DNA of 64,000 bases from Clostridiales bacterium. GTDB taxonomy: Bacteria; Bacillota; Clostridia; Oscillospirales; Oscillospiraceae. Below are positions 43,647 through 52,011 of the stretch, one piece after another (the first letter of the stretch is position 1; each line of letters starts with the position of its first letter). The notes beneath the pieces were generated by a model, which had not been told where the DNA came from, ran no database searches, and saw only the letters and a list, made by a program, of their open reading frames with translations. The stretch is from positions 43,222 through 107,221 of the forward strand of contig SFFE01000004.1 in NCBI GenBank assembly GCA_004556965.1, given 5' to 3'. Made by a program: the position numbers and the translations under genes.

Positions 43647-43820
43647 ATGTTTTTGTGGATTCGGGAAAACTTGGCGACGGTCGTCATCTGCGCGATCCTG
43701 GTGCTCATTGTCGCCGCGATTCTCGTCAGGATGGTGAAGAACAAACGCAAAGGCCGGTCCTCCTGCGGCTGCGGCTGCGCGGACTGCGCGATGCAGAAAA
43801 GCTGCCGCCATCATTCATAA
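43647..43820 (+). CDS. FeoB-associated Cys-rich membrane protein
   Basis: This 57-residue protein has one membrane helix (about residues 9-30), a basic stretch (KNKRKGR) and a cysteine cluster CGCGCADCAMQKSC followed by RHHS. It matches the FeoB-associated Cys-rich membrane protein family (PF12669) that follows feoB in many Firmicutes and probably handles Fe(II) at the inner face. AAAGGAGG precedes the ATG, 30 bases after feoB. Confidence 0.92.
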   Translation: MFLWIRENLATVVICAILVLIVAAILVRMVKNKRKGRSSCGCGCADCAMQKSCRHHS

Positions 43821-43874
43821 CCGAAGGGGAGACGCGGGCTTTGCCTGCGTCTCCCGGATTAAAAGGAGACGCAA

Positions 43875-44132
43875 ATGCGAAAAATCACATTGAAGATAGA
43901 CGGAATGCAGTGCGGCATGTGTGAGGCGCACGTGAACGACGCGGTGCGCGGCGCGTTTCCGGTCAAAAAGGTGACCTCCTCGCACAGCAAGGGAGAGACC
44001 GTGATCCTGGCGGAACAGGAGATCGATGAGCGGACGCTGCGGGATGTGATCGGCCGGACCGGTTATGAAGTCTGTTCCGTTTCTTCGGAGCCGTATGAAA
44101 AAAGGGGACTGTTTTCGGGTCTGCGAAAATAA
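43875..44132 (+). CDS. Heavy-metal-associated (HMA) domain protein
   Basis: This 85-residue protein is a single HMA domain with the metal-binding GMQCGMCEAHVNDAV (CxxC) near residue 11 and the ferredoxin-like strand pattern, ending in a basic tail (KRGLFSGLRK). Such proteins usually carry Cu(I) or Zn(II), and its presence in an iron operon is notable. AAAAGGAG precedes the ATG. A hairpin (CGGGTCTGCG/CGCAGACCCG, 44116-44143) spans its stop codon, and a weak terminator with a T run follows at 44147-44170. Confidence 0.88.
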   Translation: MRKITLKIDGMQCGMCEAHVNDAVRGAFPVKKVTSSHSKGETVILAEQEIDERTLRDVIGRTGYEVCSVSSEPYEKRGLFSGLRK

Positions 44133-44146
44133 GCGCAGACCCGGAT

Positions 44147-44170
44147 GCGCCGGAAAGGCGTTCTTTTTCT
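44147..44170 (+). terminator. Weak terminator after the HMA gene
   Basis: GCGCC/GGCGT around GGAAA followed by TCTTTTTCT. It probably separates feoB and followers from the next repressor-controlled unit. Confidence 0.5.
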
Positions 44171-44177
44171 CAACATC

Positions 44178-44195
44178 AGTTAGCATACGCTAACT
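44178..44195 (+). promoter_or_regulatory. DtxR-type operator box upstream of the DUF2325 gene
   Basis: AGTTAGC-atac-GCTAACT is a perfect 18-base palindrome matching the feo boxes except in the central four bases. It places the following two genes in the same metal regulon. Confidence 0.8.
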
Positions 44196-44219
44196 CCCGG
44201 AAAGAAAGGAGATGACACC

Positions 44220-44498
44220 GTGAGCGTTGTGATCGTAGGCGGGAATGAATGCATGATCCGTGAATATAAAGAGCTGTGCCGGGAATACCAGTGCAAGGCG
44301 AAAGTGTATCCGAAGATGAGCAGCGCGCTGAAAAACATCGGCAGTCCGGGCCTGTTGGTGCTGTTCACCAGCACGATCTCGCACAAAATGGTGCGCTGTG
44401 CACTGAGTGAGACGAAAGGGCGGGACACGCGGGTCGTCCGCTCCCACACCAGTTCGATGGCGGCGCTGCGGACGATTCTGGAAGAACACGCCGGATAA
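44220..44498 (+). CDS. DUF2325 domain protein
   Basis: This 92-residue protein has VVIVGGNECMIREYKELC and LVLFTSTISHKMVRCALSE, the pattern of DUF2325 (PF10087), a small Rossmann-like domain of unknown function often near metal transport genes in clostridia. The start is GTG with AAAGGAGATG upstream. It forms a pair with the DUF3793 gene, 12 bases downstream, under the metal box at 44178-44195. Confidence 0.85.
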   Translation: MSVVIVGGNECMIREYKELCREYQCKAKVYPKMSSALKNIGSPGLLVLFTSTISHKMVRCALSETKGRDTRVVRSHTSSMAALRTILEEHAG

Positions 44499-44510
44499 GG
44501 AGAGAACGAT

Positions 44511-45059
44511 ATGCAGGAAGAATTGATTGTACAGCTCTGTTCCCCGACGCTTGCCGGGCTTAAGACCGGCAGTTTGTTCTCCTGTCCCTATCAGTCGGAG
44601 CGGGAGCTTGCGGACGATGTGCGCCGGCTGAACCGGCGGCTTGCACCCAAGGGCGTCCGCGTTCTGGTGCTGCGCGTACGGCGGCGTGCGCTGATCTATC
44701 TGTACCGGCCAAGCAGCCTGAAAAAGGATCTGGCGGACGATGCTGCCGCCGCATTGCTCAAGGGCTTCGGATACTCCGTCGACAGCGCGGAGCGCTGCGT
44801 GGTGCAGCTCATCGAGCGGCTGCGGACCAGTCCGGACTTTCCGCATGAGATCGGGCTGTTTCTCGGCTATCCGCCGGAGGACGTCCGCGGCTTCATCGAG
44901 AACAAGGCGCAGGACTGCAAATGTGTTGGCTGCTGGAAGGTGTATGGCGACGAGACCGCGGCGCAGCGGCGCTTTGCGCAGTATAAAAAGTGCACGGACG
45001 TCTATTGCACCAAGTGGGAGCAGGGCAGGAGCATCGAACGGCTGACGGTGGCCGGATGA
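44511..45059 (+). CDS. DUF3793 family protein
   Basis: This 182-residue soluble protein has LCSPTLAGLKTGSLFSC near the start, FPHEIGLFLGYPPEDVRGF in the middle and CKCVGCWKVYGDETAAQRRFAQYKKC near the end, cut here as CKCVGCWKVYGD and FAQYKKC. These are signatures of DUF3793 (PF12672), found in anaerobic Firmicutes next to feo or flavodoxin genes. The conserved cysteines suggest metal or redox involvement, but no function is proven. AAGGAGAG precedes the ATG. Confidence 0.88.
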   Translation: MQEELIVQLCSPTLAGLKTGSLFSCPYQSERELADDVRRLNRRLAPKGVRVLVLRVRRRALIYLYRPSSLKKDLADDAAAALLKGFGYSVDSAERCVVQLIERLRTSPDFPHEIGLFLGYPPEDVRGFIENKAQDCKCVGCWKVYGDETAAQRRFAQYKKCTDVYCTKWEQGRSIERLTVAG

Positions 45060-45077
45060 GCGAACAGAATCATGGGT

Positions 45078-45107
45078 TTGACAGGACGGCGGGATGTGAT
45101 ATATAAT
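45078..45107 (+). promoter_or_regulatory. Promoter upstream of the SpoU-family methyltransferase gene
   Basis: TTGACA (45078-45083), an 18-base spacer and TATAAT (45102-45107). Confidence 0.75.
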
Positions 45108-45202
45108 GTATTGTCATATCGCCAATCATGTGCGTCCGGGGCGAAACACGCGCCGGATGTATGAAAACGATCCCCCGGAAGCCGGTCAAAGAATGGAGCA
45201 GT

Positions 45203-45234
45203 CGCTGTGGCGGGGGCAAAACCCCGCCACAGCG
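45203..45234 (+). promoter_or_regulatory. Strong hairpin directly before the methyltransferase start
   Basis: CGCTGTGGCGGGG (45203-45215) pairs with CCCCGCCACAGCG (45222-45234) around a 6-base loop, 11 bases before the ATG. TTTGATTTGG follows. It could be a partial terminator/attenuator or a translation-control element, since no ribosome binding site is visible. Confidence 0.6.
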
Positions 45235-45245
45235 TTTGATTTGGT

Positions 45246-46004
45246 ATGGAAACGATCACTTCGAGAAAAAATCCGTATATCGTACATCTGCGCGGCCTTG
45301 GCCGGGATGGTGCTGCGCGCCGCGCAAGCGGGGAATACGTCTGCGACGGCGAAAAGCTTCTGCGGGAGGCGCTGCAATCCGGCGCGCGCGTCACGTCGGT
45401 GCTGTGGAGCGGCGCGCCTGAGCTGGAGCTGCCGGACAGCGTTGCGCAATACGGCGCGCCGCAGGCACTGGTGGAATATGCGTCTCCGCTGGTCAATTCC
45501 CCCGGCCCGGTGTTCACGGTTCGGATGCCGGAGACGGCCGTTCCGAAGCGGCTGGAGCACGTGATCGTGCTGGAAAATGTGCAGGACCCCGGCAACGTCG
45601 GCACCGTCCTGCGCACGGCAAACGCCCTCGGAATGGACGCGGTGGTGCTCACCGGCGCGTGCGCGGATCTTTACAGTCCCAAGACCGTGCGGGCGACGAT
45701 GGGCGCGATCTTCCGGCAGCCGGTGCTCGTGTGCGATTTACCGCAACTTCGGATGTTGCTAGAAACCCATTCTCTAAAACTCTACGGCGCGGCGCTGACG
45801 GAGTCTGCACAGGATCTGCGCACCGTTTCGCTCGACCGGGCTGCGGTGGCCATCGGCAGCGAGGGGCGGGGGCTGAGCGAGGAACTGCTCGCGCTGTGCG
45901 ACGGGCAGGTCATCATCCCCATGCGGCCGGAAGCCGAATCGCTGAACGCGGCGGTCGCGGCGGCGGTCGTCATGTGGGAGATCGCACGAACGTTTGAACA
46001 GTAA
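45246..46004 (+). CDS. TrmH/SpoU-family RNA 2'-O-methyltransferase
   Basis: This 252-residue SPOUT enzyme has an N-terminal substrate-binding domain (SRKNPYIVHLRGL) and the three SpoU motifs: NVQDPGNVGTVLRTA, AVAIGSEGRGLSEE and IPMRPEAESLNAAVA. It would methylate ribose in tRNA or 23S rRNA from S-adenosylmethionine; the target cannot be read from sequence. The start has no Shine-Dalgarno, and a strong hairpin ends 11 bases upstream. It is 14 bases before dprA. Confidence 0.92.
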   Translation: METITSRKNPYIVHLRGLGRDGAARRASGEYVCDGEKLLREALQSGARVTSVLWSGAPELELPDSVAQYGAPQALVEYASPLVNSPGPVFTVRMPETAVPKRLEHVIVLENVQDPGNVGTVLRTANALGMDAVVLTGACADLYSPKTVRATMGAIFRQPVLVCDLPQLRMLLETHSLKLYGAALTESAQDLRTVSLDRAAVAIGSEGRGLSEELLALCDGQVIIPMRPEAESLNAAVAAAVVMWEIARTFEQ

Positions 46005-46018
46005 GGGAGTCGAAGCCG

Positions 46019-47266
46019 GTGTCTGAACTGAAATATTGGGTCTGGCTTTCCACGCGCTTCGGCGTGCGTCCGCGCACGAAGCTCGATCTGCTGGAGCATT
46101 TCGGCGGACCCCGGAATCTCTATTTCGCGGCAGAGGCGGATTACCGCGCGGCGATGCAGCTCCGTCCGGAAGAACTCCGGCAGCTATCGGAGAAGGACCT
46201 GGATGAAGCCGACTGCGTACTCGGCCTGTGCTGCGAAAAGAACATTCAGATCATCACCATCCGGGACGCGGCGTACCCACAGCGCCTGCAGCACCTGTAC
46301 GACCCGCCCGCGGTGTTATATGTGCGCGGGCGTCTGCCCAATGTGGATGACTGTGCGGTGGTCGCCATCGTCGGCACGCGCAATGCTACGCCATACGGAG
46401 AGCGAATGGCGGCAAAGCTGGGTTATGAGACCGTCAAGTGCGGCGGTATCGTCGTCTCCGGCATGACGCGGGGCGTGGATGGTGCGGGAGCGGTCGGCGC
46501 ACTGCGTGCGAACGGTACGTGTATTGGCGTTTCCGGAACGGCCATTGACGATCCCTTTGGCGGATATCTTGCGCAGGACATCGCGGCAAACGGCGCTGTC
46601 ATCAGCGAGTTTGCGCCCGGTATGCAGGTGCCGAAGGTGGGCTTTCGGATGCGCAACCGCATCACCGCCGGACTTGCCGTGGCGACGGTGGTAGTCGAAG
46701 CGCCGGAGCAGAGCGGCGCGCTGCTGTTTGCGGACGAGGCCGTCTCGCAGGGCAGGGAAGTGTTCGCTGTGCCCGGCAACGCGGACGCGCACAATTCCGT
46801 CGGCACGAACGCGCTGCTCAAGGACGGCGCGCGCCCGGCCACCTGCGCATGGGATGTGCTGTGCGATTTTGCGCCGCTCTTTCCCGGCAAACTGCGCGAA
46901 TACCATGGCGAGCCGCTTGCCACGCCGACGGAGCGGAAGCCGCAGCCGGCTGCGGCGGAACCGCGCGAGACGGGAGCGGATTTTGAGCGGTTATGCGTGC
47001 CAATCTCCCAAAAAGTGATTGACAAAGAAAAAGCTGTGGAATATATTGACTTGGAAGACCAGCTCAAGGACTTGAGCGAGGCGCAGCTTCAGATCATTGC
47101 GGCGATGGAAGCGCCGCACATGCATGTGGACGACATCATTGAACAGACGCAGCTCCCGGCCGCCAGAGTTCTGGCGGAACTGACGGTCTTGCAGATTCAG
47201 GGCTTTGTGCTTCAGGAGCCGGGCAAGCGCTTTTCGCTGAATGTGCGTCCGAAAACGGATTTTTGA
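46019..47266 (+). CDS. dprA: DNA processing protein DprA
   Basis: This 415-residue protein loads RecA on incoming single-stranded DNA during transformation. Its Rossmann core has VAIVGTRNATPYGERMA, GIVVSGMTRGVDGAGAVGAL, GAVISEFAPGM and FRMRNRITAGLA, with a SAM-like N-terminus and a C-terminal winged helix (LSEAQLQIIAAM, VLAELTVLQIQGFV). The usual SGxARGID is SGMTRGVD, and the GCGLDxxYP-type stretch is replaced by SGTAIDDPFGGY, modest departures. The start is GTG with GGGAG upstream. It lies just before topA, a common order. Confidence 0.94.
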   Translation: MSELKYWVWLSTRFGVRPRTKLDLLEHFGGPRNLYFAAEADYRAAMQLRPEELRQLSEKDLDEADCVLGLCCEKNIQIITIRDAAYPQRLQHLYDPPAVLYVRGRLPNVDDCAVVAIVGTRNATPYGERMAAKLGYETVKCGGIVVSGMTRGVDGAGAVGALRANGTCIGVSGTAIDDPFGGYLAQDIAANGAVISEFAPGMQVPKVGFRMRNRITAGLAVATVVVEAPEQSGALLFADEAVSQGREVFAVPGNADAHNSVGTNALLKDGARPATCAWDVLCDFAPLFPGKLREYHGEPLATPTERKPQPAAAEPRETGADFERLCVPISQKVIDKEKAVEYIDLEDQLKDLSEAQLQIIAAMEAPHMHVDDIIEQTQLPAARVLAELTVLQIQGFVLQEPGKRFSLNVRPKTDF

Positions 47267-47285
47267 GGAAAGAGGACTATTCCGA

Positions 47286-49556
47286 ATGGCAAAAGCAAAG
47301 ACGGATCTGGTGATCGTGGAATCTCCGGCGAAAGCCAGAACGATTGAAAAATATCTGGGGTCGAACTACAAGGTGGTAGCCTCGATGGGGCACCTGCGTG
47401 ACCTGCCGAAAAGCACGCTGGGCGTCGATATTGAGGGCGGCTTTGCGCCGAAATACCTGCCCGTCAAGGGCCGGGAAGACGTGATCGACGATTTGAAGAA
47501 GAAATCGAAGGCCGCGAACACCGTCTATCTCGCAACCGACCCGGACCGCGAGGGCGAGGCCATCTCGTGGCATTTGAAGGAACTGCTGGATCTGGACGAT
47601 GAAAAGGCCAAGCGCGTGACGTTCAACGAGATTACGAAGAAGGTCGTCACGGAGAGCATTCAGCACCCGCGCGAGATCGACCAGGATCTTGTGGACGCGC
47701 AGCAGGCGCGCCGCATTCTCGACCGCATCGTGGGCTACAAGCTCAGCCCGCTGCTGTGGAAGAAGATCAAGCCCGGCCTTTCGGCGGGGCGTGTACAGTC
47801 CGTGGCCACGCGTATTGTTGTGGATCGGGAAAACGAGATCCGCAATTTCCAGAGCGAGGAGTATTGGCTGCTCGACGCGCTGCTTGGCTGCGGCGAAGCG
47901 GGAGAGCAGTTCACCGCCCGCTTTTACGGCACGACGGAAAAAAAGATGGATGTGCCGAGCGAAGCCGAGGCCGACCGTATCATTGAGGCGGTGTCCGCGT
48001 CGCCGTTTCGGATTTACAACGTCAAGCGCGGGCAGAAGCAGCGCAGCCCGTCGCCCCCGTTCATCACCTCCACGCTGCAGCAGGAGGCGTCCCGCCGTCT
48101 GGGCATGACGCCCCGGCGCACGATGTCCATCGCGCAGCAGCTCTATGAGGGCGTGGACATTACCGGCCGCGGTACGATCGGTCTCATCACGTATATGCGT
48201 ACCGACTCGCAGCGCCTGTCCGACGAAGCGCTGCAGGCGGCGAAATCGTTCATCATCTCGCACTACGGTGCGGAGTATTACCCCGGCAGCCCGCGCACGT
48301 TCAAGACCAAGGCCGGCGCGCAGGATGCGCACGAGGCCATCCGCCCGACGGACGTGACGCTCACGCCCGACGCGGTGCGCAAGGATCTGACGCAGGAGCA
48401 ATACCGCCTGTACCGCCTGATCTGGGGACGCTTTACCGCCTGCCAGATGGCGAACGCGGTGTATGACAACGTTGTTGTGGACGCGGAGTCCGCCGGGTAT
48501 CTCTTCCGCGCGAACTACTCGGAGCAGCGCTTTGCCGGCTACACCGCCGTGTACGAGGAGGCGAAGGACGAGGAGTCCAGCGAGATTCGCCGCCCGCTGC
48601 CGGCGCTGCAGCAGGGGGACGCGGTCGAGCTCGTGAAGGTCACGAAGGAGCAGCAGTTCACCCAGCCGCCCACGCGCTACACGGAGGCGACGCTGATCCG
48701 CGCCATGGAGGAAAAGGGCATTGGCCGCCCGTCTACCTACGCGCCGACGATCTCCACCATTACCAGCCGCGGCTATGTCGTCAAGGAGGGGCGCTATCTG
48801 CGCCCGACGAATCTGGGCGAGGTCGTCACGCAACTGATGGAGGACTATTTTCAGGACATCGTCGATTTGAAATTTACCGCGCACATGGAAAGCGATCTCG
48901 ACCGGATCGAGACCGGCGCCATTCCGTGGAAGGACGTGCTCAGCTCGTTCTACGGCCAGTTCGACAGCGAACTGCAGGATGCGGAGACGAAGCTGGAGGG
49001 CAAGCACATCAAGGTGCCGGATGAGTTGTCCGACGAGGTGTGCGACGTCTGCGGCCGCCAGATGGTCGTGAAATCCGGCCGGTTCGGGCGCTTTTTGGCG
49101 TGTCCCGGATATCCGGAGTGCACGTTCACCAAGCCGCTGGTGGTGGAGATGCCCGGCAAATGTCCGAAGTGCGGCGGACGCATCCTTAAGCGCACGTCCC
49201 GCAAGGGGTACACGTTCTACGCCTGCGAGCGCGGGCAGGAATGCGGCTTCATGTCGTGGGAGGTGCCGACGAAGGACTTCTGTCCCGACTGCGGCAAAAC
49301 GCTGTTCAAGCCGGCCGGAAAGGGCGCGAAGAAGGCATTCTGCATCAACCCGGAGTGCAAGAGCTTCGTGCCGGAGGAGAAGCGCGGCTACAAACGGAAA
49401 GCAAAGACGGACGCCGAGCCGAAGGCCGAAGCGCCCGCAGAGACGGCGGCGCCCGCCGAAGCGGCTCCGGTGAAAAAGCCTGCAGCCAAGAAGCCCGCCG
49501 CCAAAAAAACAGCCGCCACGAAAAAAACTGCGGCCAAACCGAAAGAAGAAACCTGA
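47286..49556 (+). CDS. topA: DNA topoisomerase I
   Basis: This 756-residue type IA enzyme relaxes negative supercoils. It has the TOPRIM domain (DLVIVESPAKARTIEKYLG, TDPDREGEAISWHL) and the catalytic tyrosine in GLITYMRTDSQRLS. Three C-terminal C4 zinc ribbons follow, starting CDVCGRQM, CPKCGGRI and CPDCGKTL. The end is a lysine/alanine/proline-rich tail of about 45 residues. Start chosen at ATG 47286; a frame opening 45 bases earlier lies in dprA. Confidence 0.97.
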   Translation: MAKAKTDLVIVESPAKARTIEKYLGSNYKVVASMGHLRDLPKSTLGVDIEGGFAPKYLPVKGREDVIDDLKKKSKAANTVYLATDPDREGEAISWHLKELLDLDDEKAKRVTFNEITKKVVTESIQHPREIDQDLVDAQQARRILDRIVGYKLSPLLWKKIKPGLSAGRVQSVATRIVVDRENEIRNFQSEEYWLLDALLGCGEAGEQFTARFYGTTEKKMDVPSEAEADRIIEAVSASPFRIYNVKRGQKQRSPSPPFITSTLQQEASRRLGMTPRRTMSIAQQLYEGVDITGRGTIGLITYMRTDSQRLSDEALQAAKSFIISHYGAEYYPGSPRTFKTKAGAQDAHEAIRPTDVTLTPDAVRKDLTQEQYRLYRLIWGRFTACQMANAVYDNVVVDAESAGYLFRANYSEQRFAGYTAVYEEAKDEESSEIRRPLPALQQGDAVELVKVTKEQQFTQPPTRYTEATLIRAMEEKGIGRPSTYAPTISTITSRGYVVKEGRYLRPTNLGEVVTQLMEDYFQDIVDLKFTAHMESDLDRIETGAIPWKDVLSSFYGQFDSELQDAETKLEGKHIKVPDELSDEVCDVCGRQMVVKSGRFGRFLACPGYPECTFTKPLVVEMPGKCPKCGGRILKRTSRKGYTFYACERGQECGFMSWEVPTKDFCPDCGKTLFKPAGKGAKKAFCINPECKSFVPEEKRGYKRKAKTDAEPKAEAPAETAAPAEAAPVKKPAAKKPAAKKTAATKKTAAKPKEET

Positions 49557-49567
49557 CGCGATATCTG

Positions 49568-49651
49568 GAGGCGGCCTCTGGCCGCCTCAGTTTGCAATAG
49601 AGTCTTACGGCGTGCAAACTTTCTCAAAAAAGTGACGGTACTTTTTTGAGA
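49568..49651. repeat. Three consecutive hairpins between topA and trmFO
   Basis: GAGGCGGCC/GGCCGCCTC (49568-49588), AGTTTGCA/TGCAAACT (49589-49620) and TCTCAAAAAAGT/ACTTTTTTGAGA (49622-49651) follow one another without gaps. The first may terminate topA. The A6/T6 hairpin resembles the one at 3018-3043. Confidence 0.6.
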
Positions 49652-49670
49652 TTTCGAACGGAGGAATGCT

Positions 49671-50984
49671 ATGACAACCGTAACCGTCATCGGGGCGGGA
49701 CTCGCCGGATGCGAATGCGCGTGGCAGCTTGCGAAGCGCGGCATCCCGGTCCGCCTGATCGAGATGAAGCCGAAGAAATACACCCCGGCGCACGTGTCGC
49801 CGGATTTTGCGGAGTTGGTGTGCTCCAACTCCCTGCGCAGCGATGAGCTGACGAACGCGGTCGGCCTGCTCAAGGAGGAGCTGCGCCGGCTGGATTCGCT
49901 GATTCTGGAGAGTGCGGATCGCAACCGCGTAGCAGCCGGCGGCGCGCTCGCTGTGGATCGCGAGGGCTTTGCAAAATACATTACCGAAAAAATCCGCAGC
50001 CACCCGATGATTGAGGTCATTGAGGAAGAAGCCACGGAAATTCCGGACGGCGAGGTCGTCATCGCCACCGGCCCGCTGACCAGCGACGCCATGGCCGATA
50101 CGATCCAGCGCCTGTGCCCGGAGTTCGATCTGCATTTTTACGATGCCGTCGCGCCGATCGTGACGCTCGAGAGCGTCGATATGGACAGCGCCTTTTTTGC
50201 CTCGCGCTATGACAAGGGGACGGCGGATTATGTAAACTGCCCGATGACGCAGGAGGAATATACCGCGTTCGTGCGCGAGCTGTGCGCGGCCAGGGAAGCG
50301 CCGGTGCACGGGTTTGACGACGGCGCGGTGTTCGAGGGCTGTATGCCCGTGGAGGTCATGGCGCGCCGCGGGGAGGATACGCTTCGCTACGGCCCGCTCA
50401 AGCCCGTCGGCCTGCGCGATCCGCGCACAGGGGCAGAGAATTACGCGGTCGTACAGCTCCGGCGTGACAATGCCGAGGGCACGCTCTATAACATCGTCGG
50501 CTTCCAGACGCACCTGACGTTCGGCGAGCAGAAGCGCGTGTTTTCCATGATCCCCGCGCTGCGCAACGCGGAGTTCGTGCGCTACGGTGTCATGCACCGC
50601 AATACGTATCTGAACTCCCCGCAGATGCTCGACCGGTACTATCGCCTCCGCAGCGAACCGCGCATCCATTTCGCCGGGCAGATGACCGGCGTGGAGGGGT
50701 ACGTGGAGTCGTGCGCGTCCGGCATGCTCGTCGGCATCGAGACGGCGGCGCAGATGCTGGGGCTGGAGCCGGTGGATTTCCCGCAGGAGACGGCCATCGG
50801 CGCGCTCGGCCTGTACGTATCCGGCGGCAGCGTCGGCGACTTCCAGCCGATGAACATCAACTTTGGCATTATTACGCCGCTGGATCACCGCGTGCGCGGC
50901 AAGCGGAACAAAAACGCCGAGATTTCGGCGCGGTCTCTGCAGATTTTGGACGAGCTGAAACAGAAGGAGGTCTTTCGGGTATGA
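49671..50984 (+). CDS. trmFO: tRNA (uracil-5)-methyltransferase, folate/FAD-dependent
   Basis: This 437-residue flavoprotein makes ribothymidine at position 54 of tRNA using methylenetetrahydrofolate. It has the FAD-binding GAGLAGCECAWQLAKRG, CSNSLRSDELTNAVG, the cysteine-containing CPMTQEEYTAF and the C-terminal GGSVGDFQPMNINFGII. Length is standard. ACGGAGG precedes the ATG. The stop overlaps the plsX start (ATGA). Confidence 0.97.
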   Translation: MTTVTVIGAGLAGCECAWQLAKRGIPVRLIEMKPKKYTPAHVSPDFAELVCSNSLRSDELTNAVGLLKEELRRLDSLILESADRNRVAAGGALAVDREGFAKYITEKIRSHPMIEVIEEEATEIPDGEVVIATGPLTSDAMADTIQRLCPEFDLHFYDAVAPIVTLESVDMDSAFFASRYDKGTADYVNCPMTQEEYTAFVRELCAAREAPVHGFDDGAVFEGCMPVEVMARRGEDTLRYGPLKPVGLRDPRTGAENYAVVQLRRDNAEGTLYNIVGFQTHLTFGEQKRVFSMIPALRNAEFVRYGVMHRNTYLNSPQMLDRYYRLRSEPRIHFAGQMTGVEGYVESCASGMLVGIETAAQMLGLEPVDFPQETAIGALGLYVSGGSVGDFQPMNINFGIITPLDHRVRGKRNKNAEISARSLQILDELKQKEVFRV

Positions 50985-52009
50985 GGATCATTGTGGACGC
51001 CATGGGCGGCGACAACGCCCCGCAGGCGATCGTCAAAGGCGCGCTGCAGGCGCAGAAGGAGCTGGGCGCGGAGATTGTGCTGGTCGGCCGGAAGGAGGCC
51101 ATCGAAGGCTGTCTGGAAGCGGAGAAGGCAACGGTAGCTCAAATTGTAGACGCGCGTGAGATCATCACGATGGACGACGACCCCAGCACCGCGACCCGCC
51201 GGAAGAAGGACTCCTCCATGGCCGTCGCGCTCAAAATGCTGCATGACGGCGAGGGCGACGCGGTCGTATCCGCCGGGAGCACCGGCGCGCTGCTGACCGG
51301 CGCGACGCTCACTGTCAAGCGCATCCGCGGCATCCGCCGCGCGGCGCTGGCGCCTGTTCTGCCGAACGGCGGCAGGGGCGTGATGCTCATCGACTGCGGC
51401 GCAAATGTGGAGTGCACGCCGGAGTATCTGCTCCAGTTTGCCTATATGGGCAGCTTCTATTCCAAGCGGATGCTCGGCTGCGACGAGCCGCGCGTCGGTC
51501 TGCTCAGCAACGGCACTGAGGAGCACAAGGGCGGCAAGCTCCAGCACGAGACGTTCGAGCTGCTCCGGGAGGCGGATACACAGGGACGCATCCGTTTCAT
51601 CGGCAACGTGGAAGCGTCGCAGCTTCTGAGCGGCGATGTGGACGTCGTTGTGACGGACGGATTCACGGGAAACGTCCTGCTCAAGGGCATCGAGGGCACG
51701 ACGAAGTTCATGCTCAAGCAGCTCAAGGGGCTGTTTTTCAAAAATCTCAAGAACAAGCTCGCGGCTTTGGCGATCAGAAGCGAGTTCAGCGGGCTGAAAA
51801 AGTCGCTCGACCCGAACGAGGTCGGCGGCACCGCCATGCTGGGCATCAGCCGCCCGGTCATCAAGGCGCACGGCTCGTCTGACGACCGCGCCGTGTTCAA
51901 CGCCATCCGTCAGGCAATGCTGTTTGCCGATTCCGGCATCATCGACGAGATCACGAACAATATGGACTATATGCGCCTGACGCAGCCGGCGGCAGCGCCG
52001 GAGGCGTGA
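50981..52009 (+). CDS. plsX: Phosphate acyltransferase PlsX
   Basis: This 342-residue enzyme makes acyl-phosphate from acyl-ACP in phospholipid synthesis. It begins MRIIVDAMGGDNAP and has VVSAGSTGALLTG, GVMLIDCGANVEC, RVGLLSNGTEEHKG and VVTDGFTGNVLLK. AGAAGGAGG fixes the start at 50981, four bases into the trmFO stop; a longer frame inside trmFO is rejected. An Ala/Pro tail ends it. Confidence 0.97.
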   Translation: MRIIVDAMGGDNAPQAIVKGALQAQKELGAEIVLVGRKEAIEGCLEAEKATVAQIVDAREIITMDDDPSTATRRKKDSSMAVALKMLHDGEGDAVVSAGSTGALLTGATLTVKRIRGIRRAALAPVLPNGGRGVMLIDCGANVECTPEYLLQFAYMGSFYSKRMLGCDEPRVGLLSNGTEEHKGGKLQHETFELLREADTQGRIRFIGNVEASQLLSGDVDVVVTDGFTGNVLLKGIEGTTKFMLKQLKGLFFKNLKNKLAALAIRSEFSGLKKSLDPNEVGGTAMLGISRPVIKAHGSSDDRAVFNAIRQAMLFADSGIIDEITNNMDYMRLTQPAAAPEA

Positions 52010-52011
52010 CC

